From: Pseudomonadota bacterium
Lineage (GTDB): Bacteria > Pseudomonadota > Gammaproteobacteria > Burkholderiales > Gallionellaceae
DNA length: 64,000 bases
Reading direction: 5' to 3'
NCBI GenBank assembly: GCA_021848465.1
Contig: JAJZUP010000001.1
Span: forward strand, 682,001 to 746,000
The notes beneath the pieces are model-generated. The model was not told the DNA's origin, did not search any database, and saw nothing but the letters and a program-made list of their open reading frames with translations. Below are positions 17,055 to 26,662 of the stretch, one piece after another (the stretch's first letter is position 1; each line of letters begins with the position of its first letter). The translations under genes were made by a program, and so were the position numbers.

Positions 17055-17876
17055 ATGTCAACTTACGCTATAGGCGACATACAAGGCTGTTACAGCGAAT
17101 TTTGCGGACTGCTTGAGCAAATCGATTTTGAACCTGTAAAGGATAAATTATGGCTGGTCGGGGACTTGGTGAACCGTGGGCCGGGGTCGCTTGATGTTTT
17201 GCGCTTGATAAAATCGCTCGGGGATAGTGCGATTTGTGTACTTGGCAATCACGATTTGCATCTATTGGCGGTTGCCGCCGGTATCGGGGAGTTGCATCGC
17301 AGCGATACTCTGGATGAGATACTGAACGCACCTGATCGGGAGGAGTTGCTGTACTGGTTGCGCCATCAGCGTCTGGCCTATGCGGAGAATGGCTACCTGC
17401 TGGTTCATGCTGGGGTGTTGCCGGCATGGACGACGGCACAGACGGTAAAGCTCGCCAACGAAGTGGAAAATGCATTGCGTAGCGAGAACTATGTTGAATT
17501 TCTTTCTCATATGTACGGCAACGCGCCGCATGGATGGAGGGATGATTTAACTGGCTATAAGCGTCTGCGCGTGATCGTGAATGCGCTGACGCGTTTGCGC
17601 ATTTGCTCGTCGCAAGGTGAAATGGAATTCAAATTCAAGGGGGAGGTGCCGAACATCCCGGAGGGCTATCTTCCTTGGTTTCGGGCCCCACAGCGCAAAA
17701 CCCAAGAAAGCACGGTCATTTTCGGGCATTGGTCGGCATTGGGGCTGCTCGTCGAAGATAATCTTATGGCGCTGGACACTGGCTGCCTGTGGGGCGGACC
17801 AATGACGGCTATTCGTCTTGATGACCGCAAATTATTCCAGGTGGCGTGTACACAGCCGGTTGAAAAGCACTGGTAG
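17055..17876 (+). CDS. apaH: Symmetrical bis(5'-nucleosyl)-tetraphosphatase
   Basis: A 273-residue metallophosphatase that hydrolyses Ap4A to two ADP, and can remove Np4 caps from RNA. The three phosphoesterase blocks are clear: GDIQGCYSEF (residues 7-16), VGDLVNRGP (about 36-44) and GNHDLH (about 64-69). Length is standard for ApaH. TGGAAC lies a few bases before the ATG. It marks the return to GC-rich housekeeping DNA after the polysaccharide locus, and it ends one base before the convergent fructosamine-kinase-like gene. Confidence 0.95.
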   Translation: MSTYAIGDIQGCYSEFCGLLEQIDFEPVKDKLWLVGDLVNRGPGSLDVLRLIKSLGDSAICVLGNHDLHLLAVAAGIGELHRSDTLDEILNAPDREELLYWLRHQRLAYAENGYLLVHAGVLPAWTTAQTVKLANEVENALRSENYVEFLSHMYGNAPHGWRDDLTGYKRLRVIVNALTRLRICSSQGEMEFKFKGEVPNIPEGYLPWFRAPQRKTQESTVIFGHWSALGLLVEDNLMALDTGCLWGGPMTAIRLDDRKLFQVACTQPVEKHW

Positions 17877-17877
17877 G

Positions 17878-18759
17878 CTAGCGCGTGCAGGCCAACAGGC
17901 GTTGCATCGTATGTTCTGCCTGGCGCGCATAGCCGCCACCAAACAGGTTGGCGTGATTCAGGATGTGGTAGAGGTTATATAGCTCGCGCCGGGTGGTGTA
18001 GCCCTGATCGAGTGGCCAGGCAGAGCGATAGGCTGCATAAAATTCTGCATTGTATCCGCCGAAGAGCTCGGTCATGGCAAGATCGCATTCGCGATCGCCA
18101 TAATAGGCAGCGGGGTCAAATATTGCAGGCGAGCCATCAGCAAGGAACCCATGATTGCCGGACCACAGGTCTCCATGCAGCAATGAAGGCTGCGGCGTGT
18201 ACCCGGCAAAAAAAGCCGGAAGCGCTGCGAGCAGTTCCGCGCCAAATTCTTGCAGTCTGCCAGCAAAGCCTTTGCGCTCCGCCAACTGTAATTGTCTGCC
18301 AAGGCGTTGTTCGCGCCAAAACGCAACCCAGTCGTTGCTCCAGTCGTTTGCTTGCAGCGTGCGGCCGATAAAATTGTTTTGCTTGAAGCCGAATTGATCC
18401 GCAAGGCAGCGGTGCAGTGCAGCGAGTCGTTCCCCGAGCAGGCCGGAATTGCCATGGCAGCCAAGATCAAGATGCTCCAGGATCAGGAAACTGTGCTGGT
18501 CGGTTATGCCATGCGTTACGACATGCGGCACCCGGATGGCGTTCGTATCGGCAATCGCTGCCAGCCCGGCGGCCTCGGCGGCGAACAGATCGGTATAGGC
18601 TGCCGTATTCAGCTTCAGGAAAAAGCTGCGGCCATCCAGCCCAGTCAGTCGGTAACTTTCATTGATGTCGCCGCCGCTGACCGAAACGGCCTTGACCAGA
18701 GAAAAGCTGGAACCCGTCGCGGCGCCGATAGCGCGCGCGACAAGATTCCAGGCGGTCAT
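17878..18759 (-). CDS. Fructosamine/ketosamine-3-kinase family protein
   Basis: A 293-residue small-molecule kinase. LLHGDLWSGNHGF (about residues 197-209) holds the catalytic Asp and Asn of aminoglycoside-phosphotransferase-like enzymes, and FDPAAYYGDRECDLAMTELFGG (about 217-238) carries the metal-binding Asp. This is the signature of the fructosamine kinase family, which phosphorylates sugar adducts on amino groups for protein deglycation. It lies three bases downstream of the PfkB-family gene and is probably co-transcribed with it. The natural substrate is not proven in bacteria. Confidence 0.88.
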   Translation of the reverse strand: MTAWNLVARAIGAATGSSFSLVKAVSVSGGDINESYRLTGLDGRSFFLKLNTAAYTDLFAAEAAGLAAIADTNAIRVPHVVTHGITDQHSFLILEHLDLGCHGNSGLLGERLAALHRCLADQFGFKQNNFIGRTLQANDWSNDWVAFWREQRLGRQLQLAERKGFAGRLQEFGAELLAALPAFFAGYTPQPSLLHGDLWSGNHGFLADGSPAIFDPAAYYGDRECDLAMTELFGGYNAEFYAAYRSAWPLDQGYTTRRELYNLYHILNHANLFGGGYARQAEHTMQRLLACTR

Positions 18760-18762
18760 GGG

Positions 18763-19701
18763 TTACAGTGTGATTGAGAAGCCGAAGTGCTTCTGGAACA
18801 GGTCGGCAATTTCGGTACGCGAGTGGCGATGGTTTTGTCCGCCGCGACTGGCGATTTTCAGCGAGCCCATCAGCGAGGCCAGGCGCCCCGTAGTTTCCCA
18901 GTCCCAGCCGCGCTGGATGCCATACAACAAGCCGGCGCGGTAAGCATCGCCGCATCCGGTTGGGTCTACGACTGCGGTTGCTTTTGGCGTGGGGATGGCG
19001 ATTTGCTTGCCATCGGCGTAGATCATTGAGCCGTCCGAGCCGAGGGTGACGATCAGCGCAGTGACGCGCTGGGCGATTTCGGCCAAGGTCTTGCCAGTCT
19101 TGTCCTGCAACATCTGGGCTTCATAGTCATTGACCGTGATGTAGTTCGCCTGCTCGATGAAATCCAGCAACTCATTGCCGGAAAACATCGGCATCCCCTG
19201 GCCCGGGTCGAACACGAACGGGATGCCTGCATCGGAAAATTCCTGCGCATGCTTGATCATGCCGTCACGACCATCCGGGGAAACAATCCCGAGCGAAACT
19301 TCTTTGGCTGCCGTGACGTGATTCAGGTGCGACATCGACATGGCGCCGGGGTGGAACGCGGTGATCTGGTTGTCGTCGAGGTCGGTGGTGATAAAAGCCT
19401 GGCCGGTAAAATTGCCTGGCACAGCCCGGATATGCGTCTGTGGCAATCCGAGTTTTTCCAGGCGATTTGCGTAAGGGCCGAAATCGTCGCCGACCGTTGC
19501 CATGATCAGCGGGTTGCCGCCGAGCAGTTGCAGGTTGTAGGCGATGTTGCCGGCACATCCGCCATATTCCCGGCGCATCTCCGGCACCAGGAAGGCGACA
19601 TTGAGAATATGAATCTGTTCAGGAAGAATGTGTTTCTTGAAATGGTCCTTGAACACCATGATGGTATCGTATGCCATTGAGCCGCAAATCAGAGTATTCA
19701 T
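18763..19701 (-). CDS. PfkB-family carbohydrate/adenosine kinase
   Basis: A 312-residue ribokinase-fold enzyme. GGCAGNIAYNLQLLGG (about residues 48-63) is the substrate-binding glycine block and DPTGCGDAYRAGL (about 248-260) contains the catalytic Asp and the anion hole. The opening ICGSMAYDTI is typical of proteobacterial enzymes annotated as adenosine kinase. The start at 19701 is fixed by the AGGAG ahead of it; the open frame runs further upstream but without the family pattern. Whether the substrate is adenosine or a sugar cannot be settled from sequence. Confidence 0.85.
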   Translation of the reverse strand: MNTLICGSMAYDTIMVFKDHFKKHILPEQIHILNVAFLVPEMRREYGGCAGNIAYNLQLLGGNPLIMATVGDDFGPYANRLEKLGLPQTHIRAVPGNFTGQAFITTDLDDNQITAFHPGAMSMSHLNHVTAAKEVSLGIVSPDGRDGMIKHAQEFSDAGIPFVFDPGQGMPMFSGNELLDFIEQANYITVNDYEAQMLQDKTGKTLAEIAQRVTALIVTLGSDGSMIYADGKQIAIPTPKATAVVDPTGCGDAYRAGLLYGIQRGWDWETTGRLASLMGSLKIASRGGQNHRHSRTEIADLFQKHFGFSITL

Positions 19702-19745
19702 ATTGCTCCTGAAGGAAAAGTGTATCGCGATTATAGCAGCAGAGT

Positions 19746-20117
19746 TTAATCGAACAGCACCAGCAGCCACACCGCGACCGCATTGATCAGGCTCACCAGC
19801 ACAGCTGCGCTGCCAATATCCTTGGCCCGTTTAGCCAAGTCGTGATCTTCCAGCGAGATGCGATCCACCGTGGCCTCAATGGCCGAATTCAGCAGCTCGA
19901 CAATCAATACCAGCAGGATGCTGCCGATCAGTAATGCCTTGCCGATGTGGCTGACAGGCAGGAAGAATGCCAGCGGAATGGTGATAACCGCCGCCAGCAA
20001 CTCCATGCGGAACGCATCTTCATGATGGAAGGCGGCGCGGAAGCCTTCCATCGAATAGCCGAGTGCGTTCCAGAGTCGCCGCAGGCCGGTTTTGCCTTTG
20101 TGGGGGCTGGTGTGCAT
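19746..20117 (-). CDS. dgkA: Diacylglycerol kinase
   Basis: A 123-residue inner-membrane enzyme that phosphorylates diacylglycerol (in some lineages undecaprenol) with ATP. The family motif VELLNSAIEATVDRIS is present near residues 74-89, with HHEDAFRME near the N-terminus and three hydrophobic helices. ATG 20117 gives the normal length, six bases after the gcvP stop, so it may ride on the gcv transcript. The upstream in-frame ATG would fall inside gcvP. It could recycle undecaprenyl carriers for envelope synthesis, but this is speculative. Confidence 0.9.
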   Translation of the reverse strand: MHTSPHKGKTGLRRLWNALGYSMEGFRAAFHHEDAFRMELLAAVITIPLAFFLPVSHIGKALLIGSILLVLIVELLNSAIEATVDRISLEDHDLAKRAKDIGSAAVLVSLINAVAVWLLVLFD

Positions 20118-20122
20118 CTTGT

Positions 20123-22975
20123 CTATGCGTAAGCCGTCACTGGTGGGCAAGAGCAAACCAGGTTCTTGTCGCCGTACACGTTATCCACGCGTGCGACGGC
20201 CGGCCAGAACTTGTTCTCGCGCACCCAGTCGAGCGGATAGGCCGCCTGCTCGCGCGTATAGGGACGCGACCACTCGGTGGCGCATACCTTCTTCGCGGTG
20301 TGCGGGGCGTGCTTCAGGATGTTGTCCTTCTTGTCCACCTTGCCCGTGATGACCTGCTCGATCTCGCTGCGGATGGCGATCATCGCCGCGCAGAAGCGGT
20401 CCAGCTCCGCCTTCGATTCGCTCTCGGTTGGTTCCACCATCAGCGTATCCACCACCGGGAAGGAAGTCGTCGGCGCATGGAAGCCGAAGTCCATCAGGCG
20501 CTTGGCGATGTCCGCCACTTCCACGCCTGCCGCTTTCCATGCGCGGCAGTCCAGGATCATCTCGTGCGCGCAGCGGCCATTCGCGCCGCTGTACAGCGTG
20601 GCGTAATGGTCCTTCAACGATTCCTTGATGTAGTTCGCATTCAGGATCGCCATCTTGGTCGCTTCGGTCAGGCCCTTGCCGCCCATCATCTTGATGTAGG
20701 CGTAAGAGATCAGCAAGATCAGCGCACTGCCGTAGGGAGCGGCGGAGACGGCATGGATACCCTGTGCGCCGCCCACCTTCACCACCGGGTGCGAAGGCAG
20801 GAAGGGTGCGAGGTGCGCCGCGACGCCGATGGGGCCGGCACCCGGTCCGCCACCGCCGTGGGGGATGGCGAAGGTCTTGTGCAGATTCAGGTGGCACACG
20901 TCAGCACCGATGGTGGCTGGATTGGTCAGCCCCACCTGCGCGTTCATGTTGGCGCCGTCCATGTACACCTGGCCGCCGTTGGCATGCACGATGGCAGTGA
21001 TCTCCTTGATGCGCTCTTCATATACGCCGTGCGTGCTGGGGTAGGTCACCATCAGGCAGGACAGCGTATCCTTGTGCTCTTCCGCCTTGGCGCGCAGGTC
21101 ATCCACGTCGATGTTGCCGCGCTCATCGCACTTCACCACCACGATGTTCATGCCGCACATCGCTGCCGACGCCGGGTTGGTGCCGTGCGCGGAAGAGGGG
21201 ATCAGCACCACGTTGCGCTGTGCTTCGCCGCGCGAGCGGTGGTAAGCCTGGATCACCAAAAGGCCGGCATACTCGCCGGAAGCGCCGCTGTTGGGCTGGA
21301 AGCTCATTTGCGCGAAACCGGTGATCTCGCACAGCGCTGCATTCAGCCCCTCGATCAGTTCGGCGTAGCCCTCGGCCTGCTGTGCGGGCACAAACGGGTG
21401 CAGGTTGGCGAATTCTGGCCAGGTCAGCGCCAGCATCTCCGAGGCTGCGTTCAGCTTCATGGTGCAGGAGCCGAGCGAGATCATCGAATGCGTCAGCGAC
21501 AGGTCCTTGTTCTCCAGCCGCTTGATGTAGCGCATCATCTCGCTTTCAGTGTGGTAGCTGTTGAATACCGGGTGACCGAGGATGGCGGACTGGCGCAGTG
21601 TGATGCGCGGACGTTGCGCTTCGATTTGCTCACGGGTGATCTGTGCCGCCGTTTTTCCTGCGGCCTGTGCGAACACGTTGGCAATGGCATTGAGGTCGGC
21701 CAGCGTCACGGTTTCGTCCAGCGACAGGGCAAGCCCGTCGGGCGTGTAGCGGAAATTGATTCCGGCAGCTTCGGCAAGCGCATGTATCTTGACGTTGTCG
21801 GTATGCAGCAGGTGCAGCGTGTCGAAGAACAGCGTATTGGCCAATTGGTAGCCCTGACGTTTCAATTCGTTCGATAATGCCACCGTGAACAGGTGCACCT
21901 GGGTAGCAATGCGCTGCAGTCCTTGCGGGCCGTGATACACCGCATACATCGACGCCATGATGGCGAGCAAGGCCTGCGCCGTGCAGATGTTCGATGTCGC
22001 CTTCTCGCGCCGGATATGCTGCTCGCGCGTTTGCAGCGCCATGCGCAGCGCCGGGTTGCCGTCGGCATCCACCGACACGCCGATGATGCGTCCCGGCATC
22101 GAGCGTTTGTGCGCATCGCGGCAGGCAAAGAAGGCGGCGTGCGGGCCGCCGTAGCCCATCGGTACGCCGAAGCGTTGCGCCGAACCGAACACCACGTCCG
22201 CGCCCCATTCTCCCGGCGGCGTCAACAATACGAGGCTGAGAATGTCGGCGGCCACCGCGATGGTCATACCCTGCGCCTTGGCGCGTGTTACAAAATCGGC
22301 ATAGTCATGCACCGTGCCGTCTGTGGCGGGGTATTGCAGCAGTGCGCCGTATAGCTGGTCGTTCAGCGTGAGCGTCTTGAAATCGCCAATCACCAGTTCG
22401 ATGCCCAACGGCTTGGCGCGAGTCTTCAGCACCTCGATGGTTTGCGGGAAGCACTCGTGCGATACGAAGAAGCTGTTCTTGCCGGCCGCTACATCGTCAC
22501 GCGAGCGCAGGCCGTGCAGCATGGTCATTGCCTCGGCGGCGGCGGTCGCCTCGTCCAGCAGCGAAGCGTTGGCGATCTCCATGCCGGTCAGATCGCATAC
22601 CATGGTCTGGAAATTCAGCAGCGCCTCCAGGCGGCCTTGGGCGATCTCGGCCTGGTAGGGCGTGTAGGCGGTGTACCAGCCCGGGTTTTCCAGCACGTTG
22701 CGCTGGATCACGGCGGGCAGCACGGTGTCGTAATAACCGAGGCCGATATAGCTCTTGTACAGCTTGTTCTTTGCCGCGACGCCGCGCAAATGCTGCATCA
22801 GCGCATGCTCGCTCATGCCCTCGGGCAGGGCGAGCGGCTTGGGCAGGCGGATGGAAGCGGGTACGGTCTGGTCGATCAGCGCATCCAGTGTCGGCGCATT
22901 GATCTTGTTCAACATGGCCTGAATGTCTTTTGCGTTCGAGCCGTTGTGGCGAGAGAGGAATTGGTCGGTGTTCAT
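20123..22975 (-). CDS. gcvP: Glycine dehydrogenase (decarboxylating), P-protein
   Basis: A 950-residue PLP enzyme that decarboxylates glycine and passes the aminomethyl group to the lipoyl arm of GcvH. The PLP lysine sits in [14 protein letters not shown] (about residue 697), followed by the expected glycine-rich loop. Both homologous halves are fused, as in proteobacterial GcvP. The chosen start gives [10 protein letters not shown], the usual N-terminus; the open frame runs 30 residues further into a repeat element. Third gene of the riboswitch-controlled gcvT-gcvH-gcvP set. Confidence 0.97.
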   Translation of the reverse strand: MNTDQFLSRHNGSNAKDIQAMLNKINAPTLDALIDQTVPASIRLPKPLALPEGMSEHALMQHLRGVAAKNKLYKSYIGLGYYDTVLPAVIQRNVLENPGWYTAYTPYQAEIAQGRLEALLNFQTMVCDLTGMEIANASLLDEATAAAEAMTMLHGLRSRDDVAAGKNSFFVSHECFPQTIEVLKTRAKPLGIELVIGDFKTLTLNDQLYGALLQYPATDGTVHDYADFVTRAKAQGMTIAVAADILSLVLLTPPGEWGADVVFGSAQRFGVPMGYGGPHAAFFACRDAHKRSMPGRIIGVSVDADGNPALRMALQTREQHIRREKATSNICTAQALLAIMASMYAVYHGPQGLQRIATQVHLFTVALSNELKRQGYQLANTLFFDTLHLLHTDNVKIHALAEAAGINFRYTPDGLALSLDETVTLADLNAIANVFAQAAGKTAAQITREQIEAQRPRITLRQSAILGHPVFNSYHTESEMMRYIKRLENKDLSLTHSMISLGSCTMKLNAASEMLALTWPEFANLHPFVPAQQAEGYAELIEGLNAALCEITGFAQMSFQPNSGASGEYAGLLVIQAYHRSRGEAQRNVVLIPSSAHGTNPASAAMCGMNIVVVKCDERGNIDVDDLRAKAEEHKDTLSCLMVTYPSTHGVYEERIKEITAIVHANGGQVYMDGANMNAQVGLTNPATIGADVCHLNLHKTFAIPHGGGGPGAGPIGVAAHLAPFLPSHPVVKVGGAQGIHAVSAAPYGSALILLISYAYIKMMGGKGLTEATKMAILNANYIKESLKDHYATLYSGANGRCAHEMILDCRAWKAAGVEVADIAKRLMDFGFHAPTTSFPVVDTLMVEPTESESKAELDRFCAAMIAIRSEIEQVITGKVDKKDNILKHAPHTAKKVCATEWSRPYTREQAAYPLDWVRENKFWPAVARVDNVYGDKNLVCSCPPVTAYA

Positions 22976-23098
22976 GACGGGTGCTTTCTTGGGGAAGGGG
23001 GAAGGGACCGCACCTTCGGTGCTCAAGGGAGAAGGGGGAGGCCCAAGGCGCGCAATGCGCGCCACCCTTCCCTCTTCTCCCTTATCCCTTCCTGGGGT
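22976..23098 (-). repeat. Purine-rich imperfect inverted repeat, copy A (between gcvH and gcvP)
   Basis: The gap between gcvH and gcvP contains a purine-rich arm (GGGAGAAGAGGGAAGGG on the minus strand, 23065-23081), a GC-rich centre with the palindrome GGCGCGCATTGCGCGCC, and pyrimidine-rich arms (CCCCCTTCTCCC; CCCTTCCCCCTTCCCC). A second copy with the identical 17-base core follows ftsK. It would fold as an imperfect stem-loop in gcv mRNA. Confidence 0.7.
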
Positions 23099-23488
23099 TT
23101 AGTGTGCTTCGCTATCCACGACGGCTTGATAGGCCGCCACGTCCAGCAGTGCAGCTACATCCGCAGCATTGTCCGGTTTCATCTTGAAAATCCAGGCGCC
23201 GTACGGGTCGCTGTTGATGCTTTCCGGGCTTGCATCCAGGTCGCCGTTCGCGGCGGTGACCGTTCCGGAAACCGGGGCGTACACGTCGGCGGCAGCCTTG
23301 ACCGATTCCACCACGGCGCTCTCCTCCTTGGCCTTCAGGGCGCGGCCGATTTCCGGCGCTTCAACAAACACCATGTCGCCCAGCAACTCTTGTGCGTGCT
23401 GGGTGATGCCGACACTGATCGTGCCGTCGGCTTCAACTTTTACCCACTCGTGGGAGGCGGTGTATTTCAGGTTGGACGGGTTGCTCAT
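23099..23488 (-). CDS. gcvH: Glycine cleavage system H protein
   Basis: A 129-residue lipoyl carrier that shuttles the aminomethyl intermediate between GcvP, GcvT and the lipoamide dehydrogenase. The lipoylated lysine lies in [15 protein letters not shown] (about residue 64), preceded by the conserved YTASHEWV near the N-terminus. Length is normal. It sits 17 bases after gcvT and is separated from gcvP by a 123-base purine-rich repeat element that may affect relative expression. Confidence 0.97.
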   Translation of the reverse strand: MSNPSNLKYTASHEWVKVEADGTISVGITQHAQELLGDMVFVEAPEIGRALKAKEESAVVESVKAAADVYAPVSGTVTAANGDLDASPESINSDPYGAWIFKMKPDNAADVAALLDVAAYQAVVDSEAH

Positions 23489-23505
23489 GTTCGTTTCCTC
23501 AAAAA

Positions 23506-24591
23506 TTAAATTAAACCTTTACCATTGCGGGCGAATGGGTACTTTACTACTTTAGCATTTAACAGCTTGTCGCGGATTTCGACCTGCACCGTGTCGCCAA
23601 CCTGTACTGCGTTGGGAATGCGTGCCAGTGCGATGGACTTCTCCAAAGTGGGCGAGAACGTACCGCTGGTGATTTCGCCGTCGCCGTGCTGCGTGACCAC
23701 TTTCTGGTGGCCGCGCAGCACGCCGCGATCCAGCAATACCAAACCGGCCAGTTTCTTTGTCGGCGGATTGGCCAACAGCGCGGCCTTGCCGATGAAATCA
23801 CGTTCGCTCTTCAGGTCTACCGTCCATGCGAGGCCGGATTCCAGCGGGCCGACGGATTCGTCCATATCCTGCCCGTACAAATTCATGCCGGCTTCGAGGC
23901 GCAGCGTATCGCGAGCGCCCAGCCCAATCGGCGGCACCCCTGCCTTGTTCAGGGCGTACCAGAATTCTTCCACCTTGGTCTTGGGCAGCATGACTTCGAA
24001 ACCGTCTTCGCCGGTGTAGCCGGTGCGCGCCACGAAATACTCGCCGCAGTCGGCCGCCTGGAAATTGACCAGGTTTTCGGTTGCCGCCTTGGTTTGCGGC
24101 AATACTTGCCACACCTTGGCACGCGCATTCGGGCCTTGAATGGCAACCATCGCGAGGTCGTCGCGCGAGGTGATGGTGAGGCCGGGCGCATGCGTCGCGG
24201 CTTGCTCTTTCATCCAGGCGATGTCCTTGTCCGCCGTACCCGCGTTCACCACGATGCGGAACCACTGCTCGGTCATGAAATAGATGATCAGGTCGTCGAT
24301 TACGCCGCCATTGGGGCGCAGCATGGCCGAGTAGAGTGCCTTGCCGGGGATGGTGATTTTGTCGGCGTTGTTTGCCAGCAGGTAACGCAGGAAGGCGCGC
24401 ACGCCGGCGCCCTTGGCATCCACCACGCGCATGTGGCACACGTCGAACATGCCGCAGTCTTTGCGCACCTGATGGTGCTCATCAATCTGCGAACCGTAAT
24501 TGACCGGCATATCCCAGCCGCCAAAGTCCACCATCTTGGCGCCCATGGCGCGGTGTGCTGCATTCAGGGGGGTTTGCTTCAAAGTTGTCAT
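23506..24591 (-). CDS. gcvT: Aminomethyltransferase, T-protein
   Basis: A 361-residue folate enzyme that releases ammonia and forms 5,10-methylene-tetrahydrofolate from the GcvH-bound intermediate. Conserved segments include [13 protein letters not shown] near the start, [12 protein letters not shown] (about 200) and [18 protein letters not shown] (about 229-246). ATG 24591 is preceded by GAGG right after the terminator of the glycine riboswitch. The open frame extends upstream through the riboswitch but that part is not coding. First gene of the gcv operon. Confidence 0.96.
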   Translation of the reverse strand: MTTLKQTPLNAAHRAMGAKMVDFGGWDMPVNYGSQIDEHHQVRKDCGMFDVCHMRVVDAKGAGVRAFLRYLLANNADKITIPGKALYSAMLRPNGGVIDDLIIYFMTEQWFRIVVNAGTADKDIAWMKEQAATHAPGLTITSRDDLAMVAIQGPNARAKVWQVLPQTKAATENLVNFQAADCGEYFVARTGYTGEDGFEVMLPKTKVEEFWYALNKAGVPPIGLGARDTLRLEAGMNLYGQDMDESVGPLESGLAWTVDLKSERDFIGKAALLANPPTKKLAGLVLLDRGVLRGHQKVVTQHGDGEITSGTFSPTLEKSIALARIPNAVQVGDTVQVEIRDKLLNAKVVKYPFARNGKGLI

Positions 24592-24601
24592 TCGGTACCT
24601 C

Positions 24602-24637
24602 AAAAAAGAAAAAGGCACTGCACACATGCGCAGTGCC
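24602..24637 (-). terminator. Riboswitch-linked intrinsic terminator before gcvT
   Basis: On the minus strand an 8-base-pair perfect stem (GGCACTGC/GCAGTGCC, loop of 8) is followed by TTTTTCTTTTTT, then GAGG and the gcvT ATG. This is a standard rho-independent terminator placed as the expression platform of the glycine riboswitch. Glycine binding would be expected to prevent its formation. I did not trace the anti-terminator pairing. Confidence 0.85.
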
Positions 24638-24640
24638 CCA

Positions 24641-24797
24641 TCTGTCCTCGGTACCTGAGAGATTGCAGCGATGGCTGCGTGCCCCTTCGGTGGCTGATTC
24701 AACAGCGCTCTCCAGATTTGCCTGTTCCGGTTGGTTCTTGAGCCTGAGCGGTTTCGGGTATTGCGCCTTCGGCGGTGCTGGTCAGCACGCTCTCCCA
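24641..24797 (-). promoter_or_regulatory. Tandem glycine riboswitch
   Basis: Reading the minus strand, two aptamers follow each other. Aptamer 1 runs from GGGAGAGCGTGC through CACCGCCGAAGGCGCAA to ACCGCTCAGG. Aptamer 2 runs from TCTGGAGAGCGC through CACCGAAGGGGCA to TCTCTCAGGTACCGAGGACAG. The GGAGAG opening, the ACCGAAGG-type core and the CTCAGG closing element in each half are the glycine riboswitch consensus. An intrinsic terminator follows, then gcvT. Glycine binding should turn on the cleavage system when glycine is abundant. Confidence 0.93.
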
Positions 24798-24818
24798 ATC
24801 GGCCTGAACGGCGGGCGG

Positions 24819-24846
24819 ATTATACCGGATCGAAAGGCTAAAACAA
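24819..24846 (-). promoter_or_regulatory. Sigma-70-type promoter for the gcv riboswitch leader
   Basis: On the minus strand a perfect TATAAT (24819-24824) is preceded, with 16-base spacing, by TTGTTT (24841-24846). Transcription would start near 24812, about 15 bases before the first aptamer. The -35 box matches only weakly (TTG conserved). Position relative to the riboswitch strongly supports it. Confidence 0.65.
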
Positions 24847-24857
24847 CGTGCAAATTA

Positions 24858-25772
24858 TTATTGATAATAAAGGAATAACTTATACCCGTCCGGCTTCAGA
24901 TCAAGCGTATCAAGTTGCAATTTGACGCTGGTCTCGCGATTGGGGGCAAACCCGAGCAACTCGTTTTCGCTTGCCTTCAGGTACATGGTCGGGGTGAAGT
25001 CGCGCCGCGCGATTACCTTGTCGTGCATGTCCGTAAGACTGAGCTCAATATTCGGGTAGGCTTGGGTGTAACTTGCGCGGTTATGCAGTTGTGCACTGAG
25101 CATAATGATGCTGGCCTGTTGCGGCGAGGCCTCCAGGTCGGAAGCATCGATGCTGATCAGGTCAATTCTTTTAGGCAGTGGGAGGTCGCATTGCAGGATT
25201 GAGCAGTATTGCAGCAGGGCCGGCTTCAATCCTGGCATGCGCGCGGCAAAATCTACGCGGTAGAAATAGAGAACCTGGGCCGACAAGGTCAGCACCAATA
25301 ACATGGCTCCCAGCAGCCACGGCCAGCGTAGCGGCTTCTTGAGAGGAGACTCTGCGGGGGAGGTTTCCGGCGCAGCCTCGTCAAAATGAAATTCATGTTT
25401 GATCTCTTCCGTATCGTCGGCAATGGCGTCGTCCAAAGACGGCATGCCGGGCTCGCGTGCGTGGAGCAACTCGGAGGACTCATCCAGATCAATGAACTCG
25501 GGAGGCGTGTATGAAGCTTCCGGCTGCTCGGGGGCGGGTACTTCGGTGCCACCCTCTTTCGGGAGCGGTTCGTCATGCATCGGGGCGGCCGCATGTTCGT
25601 CGGTGTGTTCGGCCGGGATCGGCAGACTTTCGTCCCCGTGCAGTTGCGCTCGCGCATTGAAAATCTGGCTGCAGCGTCCACAGCGCACCATGCCATTGCG
25701 GGCATCCAGTTGTTCCGCTGTGACGCGAAACTGGGTGGCGCATTGTGGACATTGTGTGGTCAGAGCATTCAT
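24858..25772 (-). CDS. Zinc-ribbon MJ0042 / DUF3426 protein
   Basis: A 304-residue protein. Residues 6-40 form the MJ0042-type zinc ribbon (CPQCATQF and CGRCSQIF supply four cysteines), then an acidic, proline-rich linker, one membrane helix (about 165-185, WPWLLGAMLLVLTLSAQVLY), and a C-terminal DUF3426 domain placed outside the cytoplasm. The function of this family is unknown. ATG 25772 overlaps the prmA stop (ATGA), so the two are translationally coupled. The same neighbour order is common in betaproteobacteria. Confidence 0.88.
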   Translation of the reverse strand: MNALTTQCPQCATQFRVTAEQLDARNGMVRCGRCSQIFNARAQLHGDESLPIPAEHTDEHAAAPMHDEPLPKEGGTEVPAPEQPEASYTPPEFIDLDESSELLHAREPGMPSLDDAIADDTEEIKHEFHFDEAAPETSPAESPLKKPLRWPWLLGAMLLVLTLSAQVLYFYRVDFAARMPGLKPALLQYCSILQCDLPLPKRIDLISIDASDLEASPQQASIIMLSAQLHNRASYTQAYPNIELSLTDMHDKVIARRDFTPTMYLKASENELLGFAPNRETSVKLQLDTLDLKPDGYKLFLYYQ

Positions 25773-26659
25773 CTTTTTATACCGGAAAGGCAAGCCCACC
25801 CCTCGTCAAGGATGGCTGGGGCCATATCGAACCATTCACTGTAGATTCTTATCACGTCATCGGCCTGTTCGGCAAGAATGCCGGACAAAACGATGCGGCC
25901 GCTTCTCTTTGCGGAACTGGCCAGCACCGGCGCCAAGGCGCGCAATGGGTTGGTCAGGATGTTGGCAACCACAATGTCGGATTGCAGTGCTGGGGCGTTT
26001 TCAGTAGTGAAAAAATCTGCCCGCACTGCATTGGCCTCGGCATTATCACGGCTGGCGATGACGGCCTGCGGGTCGATGTCGATGCCGACCGCATTTGCCG
26101 CACCGAGCTTCATTGCGGCAATCGCCAGAATGCCGGAGCCGCAGCCGTAATCCAGCACGCTTTCGCCTCCTTTGATGTGGGTATCCAGCCAGCGCAGGCA
26201 CAAGCGAGTGGTGGGGTGGCTGCCGGTGCCGAATGCCAGGCCGGGGTCGAGCGCGATATTGATGGCCTTGGGATCGCTCGGCTCATGCCAGGTCGGCACG
26301 ATCCACAGGCGCTCGCTGATGCGGATAGGGTCGAACTGGGATTGGGTCAGGCGCACCCAGTCGTTCTCCGGGAGCGGCTCTATCCGGTGTTCGGGTTGCG
26401 GCGAGATGCTGAGTTTTGCGCAGCAGGCCTGCAATATGCCTGTGACATCGGCATCGTTCTCGAACAATGCATTGACGAGGTTGTGCTGCCAGACTGCGGA
26501 GGTTGGTTCCCCCGGCTCGCCAAAGATGGCCTGCTCGTCCGGGGTGTCTGCATCGGCGTCGAGCATGTCCACCGCCAGCGCCCCGGTTTCCAGAAGTGCC
26601 TCGCTCAATGCCTCGGCATAGCTCGCATCGGCTTGTATCGACAGCGTGAGCCAGGGCAC
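25769..26659 (-). CDS. prmA: Ribosomal protein L11 methyltransferase
   Basis: A 296-residue SAM-dependent enzyme that trimethylates ribosomal protein L11. The SAM site VLDYGCGSGILAIAAMKLG is near residues 163-181, followed by GIDIDPQAV and the NPL-type catalytic segment VVANILTNPL (about 228-237). The N-terminal substrate domain begins PWLTLSIQAD, as usual for PrmA. The start is GTG 26659, three bases after the accC stop. It continues the aroQ-accB-accC operon. Confidence 0.95.
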   Translation of the reverse strand: MPWLTLSIQADASYAEALSEALLETGALAVDMLDADADTPDEQAIFGEPGEPTSAVWQHNLVNALFENDADVTGILQACCAKLSISPQPEHRIEPLPENDWVRLTQSQFDPIRISERLWIVPTWHEPSDPKAINIALDPGLAFGTGSHPTTRLCLRWLDTHIKGGESVLDYGCGSGILAIAAMKLGAANAVGIDIDPQAVIASRDNAEANAVRADFFTTENAPALQSDIVVANILTNPLRALAPVLASSAKRSGRIVLSGILAEQADDVIRIYSEWFDMAPAILDEGWACLSGIKR

Positions 26660-26662
26660 GGC

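Noticed and set aside
20063-21877. A 604-codon open frame opposite gcvP
   Set aside because: It is a by-product of high GC at third positions on the opposite strand. The residue content (many His, Arg, Val, Ala) is not protein-like, and GcvP motifs on the other strand are unmistakable.
24592-24798. Upstream extension of the gcvT frame
   Set aside because: Covers the riboswitch and its terminator, which are non-coding.
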